A stretch of DNA of 64,000 nucleotides from assembly GCA_963666865.1 (NCBI GenBank), contig OY763072.1, positions 1,178,001 through 1,242,000 of the forward strand, given 5' to 3'. Shown one piece after another: positions 1 through 8,069 of the stretch. Source of the DNA: Bin87 sp963666865 (GTDB lineage: Bacteria; Chloroflexota; Dehalococcoidia; Lucifugimonadales; UBA3495). A program made the translations under genes and the position numbers. The notes below the pieces were generated by a model, which saw only the letters and a list, made by a program, of their open reading frames with translations, was not told the origin of the DNA and made no database searches. Numbering within the stretch: the stretch's first letter is position 1; every line of letters starts with the position of its first letter.

Positions 1-614
1 ACGAACCCTTCGCCGCGCTGGACATGGAGCTGCGCCGAGAGTTGGGCGCGGAACTGCGGGCGACGGTGCGGCAGCTCGACGTGCCGGTGATCCTGGTGAC
101 CCACAGCCGCGAGGAAGCCCTGGCGCTGGGCGACGCGGTGCAGATCATTGACGCCGGGCGGACAGTGGCCGTGGGGCCGCCGCTGACGGCGCTGGAGCAG
201 CCGGGCCGCGGCCGAGTGGCCCGGCTGGTGGGCGTGGAGAACCTGCTGGAAATGCGAGTCGCCGCGCGGCTGCCCCAGGACGGCACGATGGTGTGCGACG
301 CGGGGGAACATTCGCTGGAGACGCCGCTGGCCGACGGCTGCGCCGTGGGGGACGCTGTAACCGTGGGAGTACGGGCGTCCGACATTATCCTGGCGTCGGG
401 GCCGCTGCCCCAGTCCTCAGCACGCAACACCTGGGCGGGCACGGTTGCCGGCGTAACGCTGCGTCCGCCGGGCTACGAGGTGGCGTTGGATTGCGACGGC
501 ATCGTATTGCGGTGCCACATTACCGGGACGTCTTTGGAGTCGATGAGCATAACGCCCGGTATGCCCCTGTGGGCGATTTTCAAAGCGTCCTCCTGTTTCC
601 TGCTGAGCGAGTAG
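1..614 (+). CDS. ABC transporter ATP-binding protein, C-terminal part
   Basis: The gene is cut by the window start; the reading frame is open from base 3. The first visible residues are the Walker B/D-loop (EPFAALD), followed by the H-loop VTHSREEA, so the Walker A and signature motifs lie outside. After the ATPase core, about 130 residues resemble a TOBE-type regulatory/substrate-sensing domain (VGVRASDIIL), as found in ModC/CysA/PotA-type import ATPases. Molybdate or another oxyanion is a plausible substrate, but the permease genes are not visible. It would couple ATP hydrolysis to import at the inner face of the membrane. Confidence 0.8.
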   Translation, partial: EPFAALDMELRRELGAELRATVRQLDVPVILVTHSREEALALGDAVQIIDAGRTVAVGPPLTALEQPGRGRVARLVGVENLLEMRVAARLPQDGTMVCDAGEHSLETPLADGCAVGDAVTVGVRASDIILASGPLPQSSARNTWAGTVAGVTLRPPGYEVALDCDGIVLRCHITGTSLESMSITPGMPLWAIFKASSCFLLSE

Positions 615-621
615 CGGATAG

Positions 622-741
622 TCAGAAGCAGGATTTTCGGGATTATGGAGATTAGCCGGATTAGGAGCCGGGCCTACTGCCCTTGGCAACGCTGCGCAGT
701 AATCCGGTAAATCCAAAAAATCCGGTGAATCCTGCTTCTGA
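622..741. repeat. Family C palindromic element
   Basis: An inverted repeat of about 120 bp. The left arm begins TCAGAAGCAGGATT and the right arm ends AATCCTGCTTCTGA; the inside is rich in GGATT/AATCC units. It is a longer variant of the 91-bp elements at 3640-3730 and 34026-34116. It fills the gap between the ABC gene and the dehydrogenase and has no coding potential. Confidence 0.65.
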
Positions 742-786
742 TGATACAATCTGCCTGTTTCCGCAATGGGCAACAGGAGAATGAAA

Positions 787-1578
787 ATGCCGCGTCTGGA
801 AGGGAAAGTTGCGTTGATCACGGGGGCCACCGGCGGTATCGGCCGGGCGGCCGCGGCGTTGTTCGCCGAGGAGGGCGCGCGGGTGGCGCTGGTTGACCTG
901 GACGAAGGGGCGTTGCAGGAAGTGGCGCGGTCCATCGGGGAGGACCGGGCCAGTTACACCGCCGCCGACGTGACGCAGCCCGACCAGACGCAAGCCTTCG
1001 TCAACGCGGCGGTGGAACGCTGGGGCGGCATCGACGTGTTCCTGGCCAACGCCGGCATAGAGGGCCAGTTGTCCTCCATACCGGACTATCCCATCGACGT
1101 CTTTGACCGGGTGATGGCGGTCAACGTGCGGGGTGTGTGGCTGGGCATCAAGTACGTGGTGCCGGTGATGCGGGAACGGGGCGGCGGCAGCATCGTCATC
1201 ACGTCGTCCACCGCCGGGATCGGCGCAGGACCGGATATGTCGGCCTACACCACCAGCAAGCACGCGGTGATCGGGTTGATGCGGACCGCCGCGATGGAGG
1301 GCGCGCCGCTGGGCATCCGGGTCAACACGGTGAACCCGGCGCCCATCGAGACGCGGATGATGCGTTCCATCGAGGAGCAGAGGGTCGCGGCTATGGACGA
1401 TCCCAACATTACCGTGGAGCAGACTTACCGGGCGGCGTCGGCGCGGATCCCGCTGGGACGTTACGGTCACCCGGAGGAAGTGGCCCGGCTGATGCTGTTC
1501 CTGGGCAGCGACGACAGCAGCTTCTGCACGGGCGGCGTGTACATGGTGGATGGGGGGCGGTCCGCCGGAGGTCGGTAG
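787..1578 (+). CDS. SDR family NAD(P)-dependent oxidoreductase
   Basis: Classical short-chain dehydrogenase of 263 residues. The dinucleotide-binding motif TGATGGIG is at residues 12-19, NAG lies in the fourth strand, and the catalytic set is Ser140/141, Tyr154 and Lys158 (YTTSK). The C-terminal segment has the usual GG.YMVDGG end. Start 787 is chosen because AGGAGA at 775-780 stands six bases ahead; in-frame ATGs at 766 and 781 are alternatives. The substrate cannot be told from sequence. It is monocistronic by position, with repeats on both sides. Confidence 0.9.
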   Translation: MPRLEGKVALITGATGGIGRAAAALFAEEGARVALVDLDEGALQEVARSIGEDRASYTAADVTQPDQTQAFVNAAVERWGGIDVFLANAGIEGQLSSIPDYPIDVFDRVMAVNVRGVWLGIKYVVPVMRERGGGSIVITSSTAGIGAGPDMSAYTTSKHAVIGLMRTAAMEGAPLGIRVNTVNPAPIETRMMRSIEEQRVAAMDDPNITVEQTYRAASARIPLGRYGHPEEVARLMLFLGSDDSSFCTGGVYMVDGGRSAGGR

Positions 1579-1597
1579 GATCCGGCGAGCATCAGGA

Positions 1598-1738
1598 TGA
1601 TGGTTCGACAGGCTGAGGATGATGGTTCGACAGGCTCACCATGAGCGGGTGGGTGGTTGTTGGGGTGGTTTGGCTCCTTTGGGTCTTGTGGTTCGACAGG
1701 CTCAGGGTGATGGTTCGACAGGCTCACCATGAGCGGGG
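1598..1738. repeat. Family D repeat cluster
   Basis: Four imperfect copies of a unit with core GGTTCGACAGGCTCA, two of them continuing into CCATGAGCGGG. The same unit recurs at 25611-25672, partly in the opposite orientation. It is noncoding and its function is unknown. Confidence 0.7.
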
Positions 1739-2184
1739 TTTGTTGATTGGGAAGGCAGGATTTCCCGCCGGGGGCGGACTTGGCCCGCCAGAGGCGGACT
1801 TTGCAGCAGCACTTCGTTGTCAGCATACGGCCGGTTGGGGTACGCAACTATTTTTCCCTACTTTTTCGTGTACTCGGTACGCCAGAGGCGCACCTGCGCG
1901 CGGGCACGGACAGTCCCGGTGGTCGAGCCGGCAATCCGATTGAGGTGGTCTGGTCTAACTGAGCCTTGCCGAGTGCGACCGGTTGCGATTTGGAAACTGA
2001 CGGGGGTTTGGCCGCCGAAGTGAAATCCTGCCTTCCTTGAGATCGAGATTGGATAGAAACAGCTGTTTTGCCTAGACGGTTTTAGAATATATATTCTGGT
2101 ACGGCATAGTCAAGGGGGAGGGTGTCAGTTGGTAGCGTTCCGTTTTAGGGGGTTTGATTTCGGCGGACGCCGCTCCTGGCGCGG

Positions 2185-2212
2185 GTAGGGGCGACCGGCC
2201 GGTCGCCCCTAC
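2185..2212. repeat. Family B palindrome, GC-rich centre variant
   Basis: A perfect 28-bp palindrome with arm GTAGGGGCGACCGG followed by its complement. It keeps the GTAGGGGCGA ends of family B but has a CCGGCCGG centre. Confidence 0.75.
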
Positions 2213-2245
2213 AAACGGAAACCACCTAAATTGCAACGCTATTGG

Positions 2246-2283
2246 TGTCAGAATCAGGATTTGCCGGATTTGGGGATTATCAG
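2246..2283. repeat. Half of a family C element
   Basis: Begins GTCAGAATCAGGATT and continues with GGATT-type units, but has no matching right arm. A family B palindrome follows shortly after, so the element may have been truncated or disrupted. Confidence 0.45.
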
Positions 2284-2314
2284 GGTTGGGCGGTTGTGGG
2301 TAGGGCCATTACGG

Positions 2315-2342
2315 GTAGGGGCGAATGATTATTCGCCCCTAC
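2315..2342. repeat. Family B palindrome
   Basis: A 28-bp near-perfect palindrome: arm GTAGGGGCGAATGA followed by TTATTCGCCCCTAC. Single-stranded, it would form a strong hairpin. Confidence 0.8.
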
Positions 2343-2452
2343 AGGTCGAAACCGTCCGGACCGCGACGCTTCTCAAACAATAGGTTGCTCACGCGTACCC
2401 AGTTTGCCAGTTTGTTGGTATGAACTACCCGGTGGGGCCATTGCACGGAGAA

Positions 2453-2484
2453 TTAACGCAAAGGCGCGAAGACGCAAAGGAACG
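2453..2484. repeat. GCAAAGGCGCGAAGACGC repeat, copy 1
   Basis: TTAACGCAAAGGCGCGAAGA followed by CGCAAAGG. A second copy is at 7319-7357. The two copies bracket the restriction-modification island (2.57-7.2 kb). Confidence 0.6.
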
Positions 2485-2569
2485 AACGGGGTTGGGTGGA
2501 GGGTGTCCAAACTTGGCAGGAACAGGATTTGCGGGTTTTGAGGGTTTTCGGGATTGAGGGCTGGCGGCG

Positions 2570-5410
2570 GTGGGTGATATGTTGACGGTGGAGAGTGGCA
2601 TGACACCGTTGATGCCGACCATAACGGCGCCGGAGTTCATCGCCCGCTGGCAGGACGCCGGCTTCGGCGAGCGGCAGGGGGCGCAGTCGTTCTTTAACGA
2701 CCTGTGCGGGCTGGTGGGACATCCGACGCCCGCGGGCTATGGGGATCCTGAGGCGTTTACCTTTGAGAAGGCCGTGCCCGGCGGGTTCGCCGACGCCTAC
2801 TTTGAGGAGCATTTCGGCTGGGAGTTCAAGGGGCAGGACGCCCAGCTGGACGGAGCCTTTGATCAGCTGCTGCGCTACCAGGTGCATCTGAAGACGCCGC
2901 CGCTGCTGATTGTGTCGTCGTTCCAGACGATACGGATCCAGACCAACTTTCCGGGCATGGAAACCGCCCGCTACGACGTTGGCATTAGCGAGCTGGAGTC
3001 CGCCTACGGCGGAGAGCGGCTGGCCCTGGTGCGGGACGTGTTCTTCGCGCCCCATCGTTTCCGGGAGCGGCTGCGGTCCGTGGATGCCGTTACCCGGGAG
3101 ACGGCGGCGGTGTTCCAGTCCATCGTGGTGGACATGGAGGCGCGGAATGAAGACCCCGAACGACTGGCGCGGTATCTGAATCAGCTGGTGTTCTGCCTGT
3201 ACGCGGAGGACGCGGGGCTGCTGCCCGAGGGTCTGTTCGCCCGCATCACGCGCCAGCACTACCGCGACCCGGCGCGGTTCGACCGAGCCATCCGCAGCCT
3301 GTTCGCCCAGATGGCCACGGGCGGGTTTTCCGGCGCGGACGAAATCGCACACTTCAATGGCGACCTGTTCAACACGATTGATACAGTTGAATTGAGCACC
3401 ACGGCGCTGCAGCGGTTGGGGGAAGCCTGCGAAAGGAATTGGCGAGACATTGAACCGTCCATATTTGGAACCCTGTTCGAGCGGGCTTTGGACGCATCGA
3501 AGCGGGCGCAGACGGGGGCGCACTACACCGGCGCAGAGGACATCGAACTGGTGGTGGAGCCGGTGGTGATGACGCCGCTGCGCCGGGAATGGGAGGCGGC
3601 GCGGGGGGAGGTTGAGGGGTTGCTGGAGGGAGGGGGATCGTCAGAATCAGGATTATCAGGATTACGTGATTTCCTGGATTACGGCCCACAATCTCGGCAA
3701 TCCGAAAATCCGGTAAATCCTGATTCTGACAATCCCCCGGCGGCGGCCCTGGCCCGGCTGGAATCCTTCCGCCGGCGGCTAGCATCGGTCACGGTGTTGG
3801 ACCCGGCCTGCGGCAGTGGCAACTTTCTGTACATCGCCCTGCGCTCGCTGCTGGATTTGGAGAAGGAGGTGATCGACTTCGCGGCGGCTCAAGGGTGGCA
3901 CGGGCTGACGCCCACGGTGCAGCCCGACCGGATGCTGGGGCTGGAGATCAACCACTATGCGGCGGAACTGGCCCGGACGGCGCTGTGGATCGGCTACATC
4001 CAATGGCACCAGGCCAACGGCTTTCCCTATACGCAAAGCCCGATACTGACGCCCCTGGACACCATCCGGCAGACGGACGCGATACTGGACCTTTCCGACC
4101 CGGAGCATCCAGCGGAACCGGAGTGGCCGGCGGCGGAGTTCATCGTGGGCAACCCGCCGTTTTTGGGCGGCAAGTTGCTCCGCACTGGATTGAGCGATGA
4201 ATACGTTGACGCGCTGTTCGATTGGTATGACGGGCGGGTGCCCGCCGAAGCGGACCTGGTGTGCTACTGGTTTGACAAGGCGCAGCGGATGATTGAAACG
4301 GGCCAGGTCAAGCGGGCCGGGTTGCTGGCGACGCAGGGGATACGGGGCGGCGCCAATCGCCGGGTGTTGCAGCGCATCAAGGAAACCGGCGACATATTCA
4401 TGGCGTGGTCGGATCATCCCTGGGTGTTGGAAGGCGCGGCGGTGCATATTTCCATTGTTGGTTTTGATGACGGCTCCGAGTCGGACCGGGAACTGGACGG
4501 GCATCCGGTGGCGGCGATAAACGCCAACCTGACGGTGGGAGTTGACCTTACGGCGGCGAAACGGCTGCGAGAAAACCTGGGCATCGCGTTTATGGGCGAC
4601 ACCAAGGGCGGGCCGTTTGACATTCCCGGCGATCTGGCGCAACAGATGCTCAACAGCGCGAATCCGCACAGCCGGAGCAATGCGGAGGTGGTCAGGCCGT
4701 GGGTGAATGGAAGAGACATTACCGACCGTCGCCGGGGGATGTGGATTATTGACTTTGGCGATATGTCGTTGGAACAGGCAGCGTTGTATGAAGCCCCGTT
4801 TGAATATGTGAATGCCCACGTAAAGCCAATGAGGGCCAACAACAGACGGGCGTTATACGCCAACAACTGGTGGTGGCACATGGAGCCGCGGCCCGGGATG
4901 AGAAAAGCCCTGCAAAGAGTTGAGCGCTATATCGCTACTCCAAGAGTGTCAAAGCATCGGCTTTTCGCTTGGATGCGGAACGATACGTTGTCCGATAGTG
5001 CAATCATCGCCATTGTCAGTGATGATGATTACACGTTTGGCGTGCTGCATTCGCGCTTTCACGAAGCCTGGGCTTTGGCGATGGGCACACAGTTGGAAAC
5101 ACGCCCGCGCTACACGCCCACCACCTGCTTTGAGACGTTCCCCTTTCCGCGTTCCACCGAGGCGCAACGCCAAGCCATCGCCGAGGCGGCGGCGGAGTTG
5201 AACCGGCTGCGGGAGAACGACAGCCGGACGCTGACCAACCTGTACAACCAGCGTCCCACGTGGCTGGACAACGCGCACCGGGCGCTGGACGCGGCGGTGG
5301 CCGACGCCTACGGGTGGCCGGCGGACCTGGCGGACAGGGAGGTGCTGGAGCGGCTGCTGGCACTGAACCTGGAGCGGGCGGCATCAACAGCGAACGACAC
5401 GCAAAGATAG
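2570..5410 (+). CDS. MmeI-type single-chain restriction endonuclease/DNA methyltransferase
   Basis: A 946-residue protein with the architecture of type IIG (MmeI-like) enzymes, which cut DNA and methylate it with one polypeptide. The N-terminal nuclease motif is D75-x9-E85-x-K87, the spacing known for MmeI. A helical spacer follows. The SAM-binding motif DPACGSGNF is at 411-419 and the adenine-methyltransferase motif NPPF at 528-531. The last ~350 residues should be the target-recognition and C-terminal domains. A GTG at 2570 gives the longest frame; ATG at 2600, with GGTGGAG ahead, may be the true start. A family C repeat is embedded in frame near residues 355-390, just before the methyltransferase domain. 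The recognition site is unknown. Confidence 0.85.
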   Translation: MGDMLTVESGMTPLMPTITAPEFIARWQDAGFGERQGAQSFFNDLCGLVGHPTPAGYGDPEAFTFEKAVPGGFADAYFEEHFGWEFKGQDAQLDGAFDQLLRYQVHLKTPPLLIVSSFQTIRIQTNFPGMETARYDVGISELESAYGGERLALVRDVFFAPHRFRERLRSVDAVTRETAAVFQSIVVDMEARNEDPERLARYLNQLVFCLYAEDAGLLPEGLFARITRQHYRDPARFDRAIRSLFAQMATGGFSGADEIAHFNGDLFNTIDTVELSTTALQRLGEACERNWRDIEPSIFGTLFERALDASKRAQTGAHYTGAEDIELVVEPVVMTPLRREWEAARGEVEGLLEGGGSSESGLSGLRDFLDYGPQSRQSENPVNPDSDNPPAAALARLESFRRRLASVTVLDPACGSGNFLYIALRSLLDLEKEVIDFAAAQGWHGLTPTVQPDRMLGLEINHYAAELARTALWIGYIQWHQANGFPYTQSPILTPLDTIRQTDAILDLSDPEHPAEPEWPAAEFIVGNPPFLGGKLLRTGLSDEYVDALFDWYDGRVPAEADLVCYWFDKAQRMIETGQVKRAGLLATQGIRGGANRRVLQRIKETGDIFMAWSDHPWVLEGAAVHISIVGFDDGSESDRELDGHPVAAINANLTVGVDLTAAKRLRENLGIAFMGDTKGGPFDIPGDLAQQMLNSANPHSRSNAEVVRPWVNGRDITDRRRGMWIIDFGDMSLEQAALYEAPFEYVNAHVKPMRANNRRALYANNWWWHMEPRPGMRKALQRVERYIATPRVSKHRLFAWMRNDTLSDSAIIAIVSDDDYTFGVLHSRFHEAWALAMGTQLETRPRYTPTTCFETFPFPRSTEAQRQAIAEAAAELNRLRENDSRTLTNLYNQRPTWLDNAHRALDAAVADAYGWPADLADREVLERLLALNLERAASTANDTQR
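3632..3738. repeat. Family C element inside the restriction-modification gene
   Basis: Outer arms of 23 bp (GGGGGATCGTCAGAATCAGG and onward) match the inverse complement of the right end with one mismatch. The core from GTCAGAATC to GATTCTGAC is 91 bp, the same length as the copy at 34026-34116. The reading frame of the host gene is kept open through it. Confidence 0.75.
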
Positions 5411-5495
5411 GGTCGATGGATTGCTGTTGGTATACTGGGGCTCGGTTCGGCACGTGGCGCATATCAACCAACCATGCCTAACGAAGGAATATCTG

Positions 5496-5855
5496 ATGGT
5501 ACGAATAACAGAAGACGAATTCACCGACCACGAGGGGCGGGTGCGAAAAGTGCGGACGATTGAAGCCGCAAGAGCCCGGATAGAACACCCCGATGGGACA
5601 ACTGAAGAATACGAAGGCACTACGGCGCAAGGGTCAGATCGGACAGAACAAGGCCATACATGCCAATGGCGTTTATATGGAACCCTAATCGGCAGGGTGC
5701 GAGACCTCGGAGGAAGTTTAGAAAATGTAACTGTATCTTTGCTCGCAGAGAACGGGGAAATAATGGTCAAGATCGGGAGCCTAGCCATGACTATGCAACT
5801 CTCGGTCGCCGGGTGGGACGGCTTGGTGGGGAACGAGATCCCACTGGACAGCTAG
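5496..5855 (+). CDS. Hypothetical protein, 119 aa
   Basis: I do not recognise this family. The start ATG is chosen for GAAGGAA about eight bases upstream; an earlier in-frame codon lacks such a signal. The product is soluble-looking, with a charged N-terminal half (many Glu/Arg, and an acid HPDGTTEEYEG stretch) and a hydrophobic-patterned C-terminal half that could be a beta-rich fold. It follows the restriction-modification gene by 85 bases on the same strand and may be cargo of that island. Confidence 0.6.
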   Translation: MVRITEDEFTDHEGRVRKVRTIEAARARIEHPDGTTEEYEGTTAQGSDRTEQGHTCQWRLYGTLIGRVRDLGGSLENVTVSLLAENGEIMVKIGSLAMTMQLSVAGWDGLVGNEIPLDS

Positions 5856-5867
5856 AGCAGGAACACA

Positions 5868-6008
5868 ATGGTGAGAAAGATACGTGAAGCCATGTCGAAC
5901 GATGATTTCAGGGAGTACGCTCTGGCGTATCTGCCCATCGCTGGCATCATAATACTGGCGATCGCCTTTGTGACGATTTCGCTGGTCAGGGGCGGCATCG
6001 GCCAGTGA
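5868..6008 (+). CDS. Small single-span membrane protein, 46 aa
   Basis: A 46-residue frame with AGCAGGAAC just ahead of the ATG. It has a charged N-terminus (MVRKIREAM), then one hydrophobic span of about 20 residues (LPIAGIIILAIAFVTISLV), then a short Arg-Gly tail. It lies 12 bases after the preceding hypothetical gene, which supports co-translation. Function unknown; small membrane proteins beside restriction genes sometimes act as toxins, but nothing here shows that. Confidence 0.5.
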   Translation: MVRKIREAMSNDDFREYALAYLPIAGIIILAIAFVTISLVRGGIGQ

Positions 6009-6051
6009 CGGGCGAGATTGCCAAGCGTCACCTGAGCCAGCGGGTGACATT

Positions 6052-6117
6052 TGGCCGGCGGGCGGGGAGGCGCTGGAGCGGCTGCTGGCGCTGGATTTGG
6101 AGCGGGCGGGGTGCTGA
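6052..6117 (+). pseudogene. Remnant of a restriction-modification gene 3' end, copy 1
   Basis: Twenty-one codons and a stop read WPAGGEALERLLALDLERA plus two residues. They correspond to the C-terminus of the intact MmeI-type gene (WPADLADREVLERLLALNLERA). No upstream part of the gene remains. This suggests a former duplicate, or a recombination that left only its tail. Confidence 0.6.
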
Positions 6118-6171
6118 TACAATGCGGTTAGACCGTCTCCAACTATGTTCCGGCTCAAGGAAAGGAGAGAG

Positions 6172-6489
6172 ATGATGACCACCAGGACGGGCGTGTCAGG
6201 GACAGTGGGGCAAGCGGACCGGTCGGAAACGGCGCCGAAAGTTGCAAACGTAGAGGCCAAAATCGAGATGATGCTGGAGTACCGGGAACTGGCCTCGCAG
6301 ATGCGGAGGCAAGTCGTGTCTTTGACGGAACGATATCCGGACCAATGGGCGGCCATGGTCCCTGGCGGGGAACTGTTCGTATCTGAAGCTATGGACGAAT
6401 TACTGGCGGTTCTGGATCAGAAGGGGCTGCGGGACGGGAACGTCGTTATCGAGTTTCTGGACTCCGATCCAACGCCGCTGATACTGTGA
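6172..6489 (+). CDS. Small partner protein of a clan AA protease, 105 aa
   Basis: Start at the ATG immediately after AAAGGAGAGAG. The N-terminal ~25 residues look disordered (Thr/Gly/Ser). They are followed by a helical stretch and a segment with the pattern YPDQWAAMVPGGELFVSE, loosely like DUF5678-type small proteins often encoded beside retropepsin-like genes. The stop overlaps the GTG start of the next gene, so translation is probably coupled. Function unknown; the family resemblance is weak and by eye. Confidence 0.6.
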   Translation: MMTTRTGVSGTVGQADRSETAPKVANVEAKIEMMLEYRELASQMRRQVVSLTERYPDQWAAMVPGGELFVSEAMDELLAVLDQKGLRDGNVVIEFLDSDPTPLIL

Positions 6490-6935
6490 TTCGCGGAGAG
6501 TTCGGACCCGCCGGGCAGCCCGCCGTCGAAGGCTACATGATGCTGTCCAGGTTTGGCATAGCCAGAAATATAACCTTTCTGGTTGACACCGGAGCGTCTG
6601 CAACTTGTATTCACCCCCGGGACGGTACGCTCATTGCAATTCCCTTCGACCAACTGGAAAACCCCGTCACCTCCGATGGCGTGGGCGGTCCGGTGACATA
6701 TTTCAGGGAGCGCGCTGTCCTGGAGTTCGTGGACGGCGATGCCAGAGCAGTTCGCAGGTACGAGGTTGATGTCCTCATCGCAAAGCCGGCCGCGGACCCG
6801 ATGCACAGCATAAACCGGCTCCCTTCGCTGCTGGGCCGGGACATCATCGACCGCTGGCGCATGGTGTATGACCGTGCGGAGGGGGTGCTCGAGTTCACGG
6901 TGCGGAGCGCCGACACCGCCCCGGAAGGACGATGA
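6486..6935 (+). CDS. Retropepsin-like (clan AA) aspartic protease
   Basis: A 149-residue single-domain protein with the catalytic triad motif LVDTGAS near residue 37 and the late LLGRDIIDRW motif typical of retropepsin-like folds. Such enzymes act as dimers, each monomer giving one Asp. The GTG start overlaps the previous stop (GTGA). This is the first of six clan AA loci in the window, and the only one outside the 57-62 kb cluster. Substrate unknown; the partner upstream may be a substrate or regulator. Confidence 0.8.
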   Translation: MIRGEFGPAGQPAVEGYMMLSRFGIARNITFLVDTGASATCIHPRDGTLIAIPFDQLENPVTSDGVGGPVTYFRERAVLEFVDGDARAVRRYEVDVLIAKPAADPMHSINRLPSLLGRDIIDRWRMVYDRAEGVLEFTVRSADTAPEGR

Positions 6936-7127
6936 CGGCTGACGAAAGCTGCGCAGAAAGCAGAAGCGCGGCTATGTCTGGCACCTGTCCCTCATAAGCA
7001 GGACGGCGTGCTCCGGCCACTCCGCGCTCGCGCCAATGATGCCGTATAAATGCTGAGGATGTCAAGGCTTTTCCAGGCGCGGCAGGGCAATCGGGTATGA
7101 AATTGCAGCCCGTCCGCTGGAGCGACC

Positions 7128-7180
7128 GGGGAGATCCTCAAGCGGCTGCTGGCGCTGAACCTGGAGCGGGCGGGGGAGTC
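7128..7180 (+). pseudogene. Remnant of a restriction-modification gene 3' end, copy 2
   Basis: In one frame this reads GEILKRLLALNLERAGES, matching REVLERLLALNLERAAS at the end of the intact gene at 5338-5385. Nothing upstream resembles the rest of the gene. Together with 6052-6117 there are three such tails in 1.9 kb. Confidence 0.55.
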
Positions 7181-7237
7181 AGGCGGTTCCGGGACAGGTT
7201 CAGGGTAAGCGGGGAGGTTGGCTTGGGAGGGCGATTC

Positions 7238-7306
7238 CTGGATTCCCGCTTTCGCGGGAATGACGGACCAGGGCGGGAATGACGGACCAGGGCGGGAATG
7301 ACGGAT
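7238..7306. repeat. Family A repeat cluster
   Basis: One full hairpin unit (CTGGATTCCCGCTTTCGCGG and on to GAATGACGG) followed by two further GCGGGAATGACGGACCAGG-type half units in direct tandem. Confidence 0.75.
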
Positions 7307-7318
7307 TAGCGCGGAGGT

Positions 7319-7357
7319 TTAACGCAAAGGCGCGAAGACGCAGAGACGCAAAGGGGC
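7319..7357. repeat. GCAAAGGCGCGAAGACGC repeat, copy 2
   Basis: TTAACGCAAAGGCGCGAAGA continuing into CGCAGAGACGCAAAGGGG. It is the partner of 2453-2484 in the same orientation. Confidence 0.6.
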
Positions 7358-7462
7358 GATTTGGGTCTGTTTGGAACGTGTTCGATGGTGAATTTCGGTG
7401 TCCTGGCGCGTGGGTCCCATGACGGTTTGATCAGAGTGGGTAAATGTGAGCGGATGTTGCGG

Positions 7463-7492
7463 TTGACAGTTTTGCGGGGATGGCAGTAACAT
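7463..7492 (+). promoter_or_regulatory. Probable sigma-70 promoter of rpsL
   Basis: A perfect TTGACA (7463-7468) is followed after 18 bases by TAACAT (7487-7492). The predicted transcript would begin about 45 bases ahead of rpsL. It is the only strong promoter seen ahead of the ribosomal block. Confidence 0.55.
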
Positions 7493-7542
7493 GTTGCACC
7501 GTATTGTCGGAATTTAGCCGGCATTTGAAAAAAGGATTAAGT

Positions 7543-7953
7543 ATGCCTACCGTCAACCAACTGGTACGCAAGGGGCGCAAGCCGGTGCGCAAGGGCACCA
7601 AGGCGCCGGCGTTGCACTGGGTGCAGAACTCTTTGAAGAACCGCACCAAGTGGGGGCCGGGCTGTCCGCAGCGTCGCGGCGTCTGTATCCAGGTCCGCAC
7701 CATGACCCCCAAGAAACCCAACTCGGCCCTGCGGAAGATCTGCCGGGTGCGGTTGACCAACGGGGTGGAGGTGACGGCATACATCGGTGGCGAAGGCCAC
7801 AACCTGCAGGAACACTCGGTGGTGCTCATTCGCGGCGGTCGCGTCAAGGACCTGCCCGGCGTGCGCTACCACGTGGTACGCAGCAACCTGGACACGGAAG
7901 GCGTCGATGGACGCCGCCAGGGTCGCAGCAAATACGGTACGCGCCGGAACTGA
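7543..7953 (+). CDS. rpsL: 30S ribosomal protein S12
   Basis: A 136-residue S12 of the decoding centre in the small subunit. The conserved TPKKPNSALRK segment, with the lysines that affect streptomycin response, is intact, and the C-terminal basic tail ends QGRSKYGTRR. Start ATG 7543 follows AAAAGGATT. It is the first gene of the superoperon, directly after the promoter at 7463, and is followed by rpsG. Confidence 0.97.
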   Translation: MPTVNQLVRKGRKPVRKGTKAPALHWVQNSLKNRTKWGPGCPQRRGVCIQVRTMTPKKPNSALRKICRVRLTNGVEVTAYIGGEGHNLQEHSVVLIRGGRVKDLPGVRYHVVRSNLDTEGVDGRRQGRSKYGTRRN

Positions 7954-7985
7954 CCCCGGCCCACCCGGAGAAATACGCTCACCGT

Positions 7986-8007
7986 CACCCCCCAAAAGCG
8001 GGGGGTG
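7986..8007 (+). other. Strong GC hairpin between rpsL and rpsG
   Basis: CACCCCCC and GGGGGGTG form an 8-bp stem around a short A-rich loop. No T-run follows, so an intrinsic terminator is unlikely; it may stabilise the mRNA or be a processing or attenuation site. Confidence 0.4.
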
Positions 8008-8069
8008 GCTGACTCTCACCAGCCCCGATCCCCAGATCATCCGATCCCCAGACCAAAGGTAGCAACGCT

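Larger units (their letters stand above)
1579..2569. other. Repeat-rich intergenic region of about 1 kb
   Basis: No convincing gene. It holds family D units (1598-1738), a GC-variant family B palindrome (2185-2212), a normal family B palindrome (2315-2342), a half family C unit (2246-2283), an AATATATATT-centred palindrome near 2088-2098, and a GCAAAGGCGCGAAGACGC repeat (2453-2484). The short open frames here have no ribosome-binding sites and look like chance. Confidence 0.6.
6936..7462. other. Intergenic region before the ribosomal superoperon
   Basis: No intact gene. It contains a second remnant of the restriction gene tail (7128-7180), a cluster of family A repeats (7238-7306) and the second GCAAAGGCGCGAAGACGC repeat (7319-7357). 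It ends at the promoter of rpsL. Confidence 0.55.

Noticed and set aside
1598..1738. Small coding genes in the 1-kb gap (for example frames at 1641-1943)
   Set aside because: They translate the interspersed repeats and have no ribosome-binding sites.
7238..7306. CRISPR-like array
   Set aside because: The units are adjacent or decayed, with no spacers of constant length and no cas genes in the window.
7986..8007. Intrinsic terminator after rpsL
   Set aside because: The hairpin is strong but no T-run follows, and rpsG and fusA need the same transcript.
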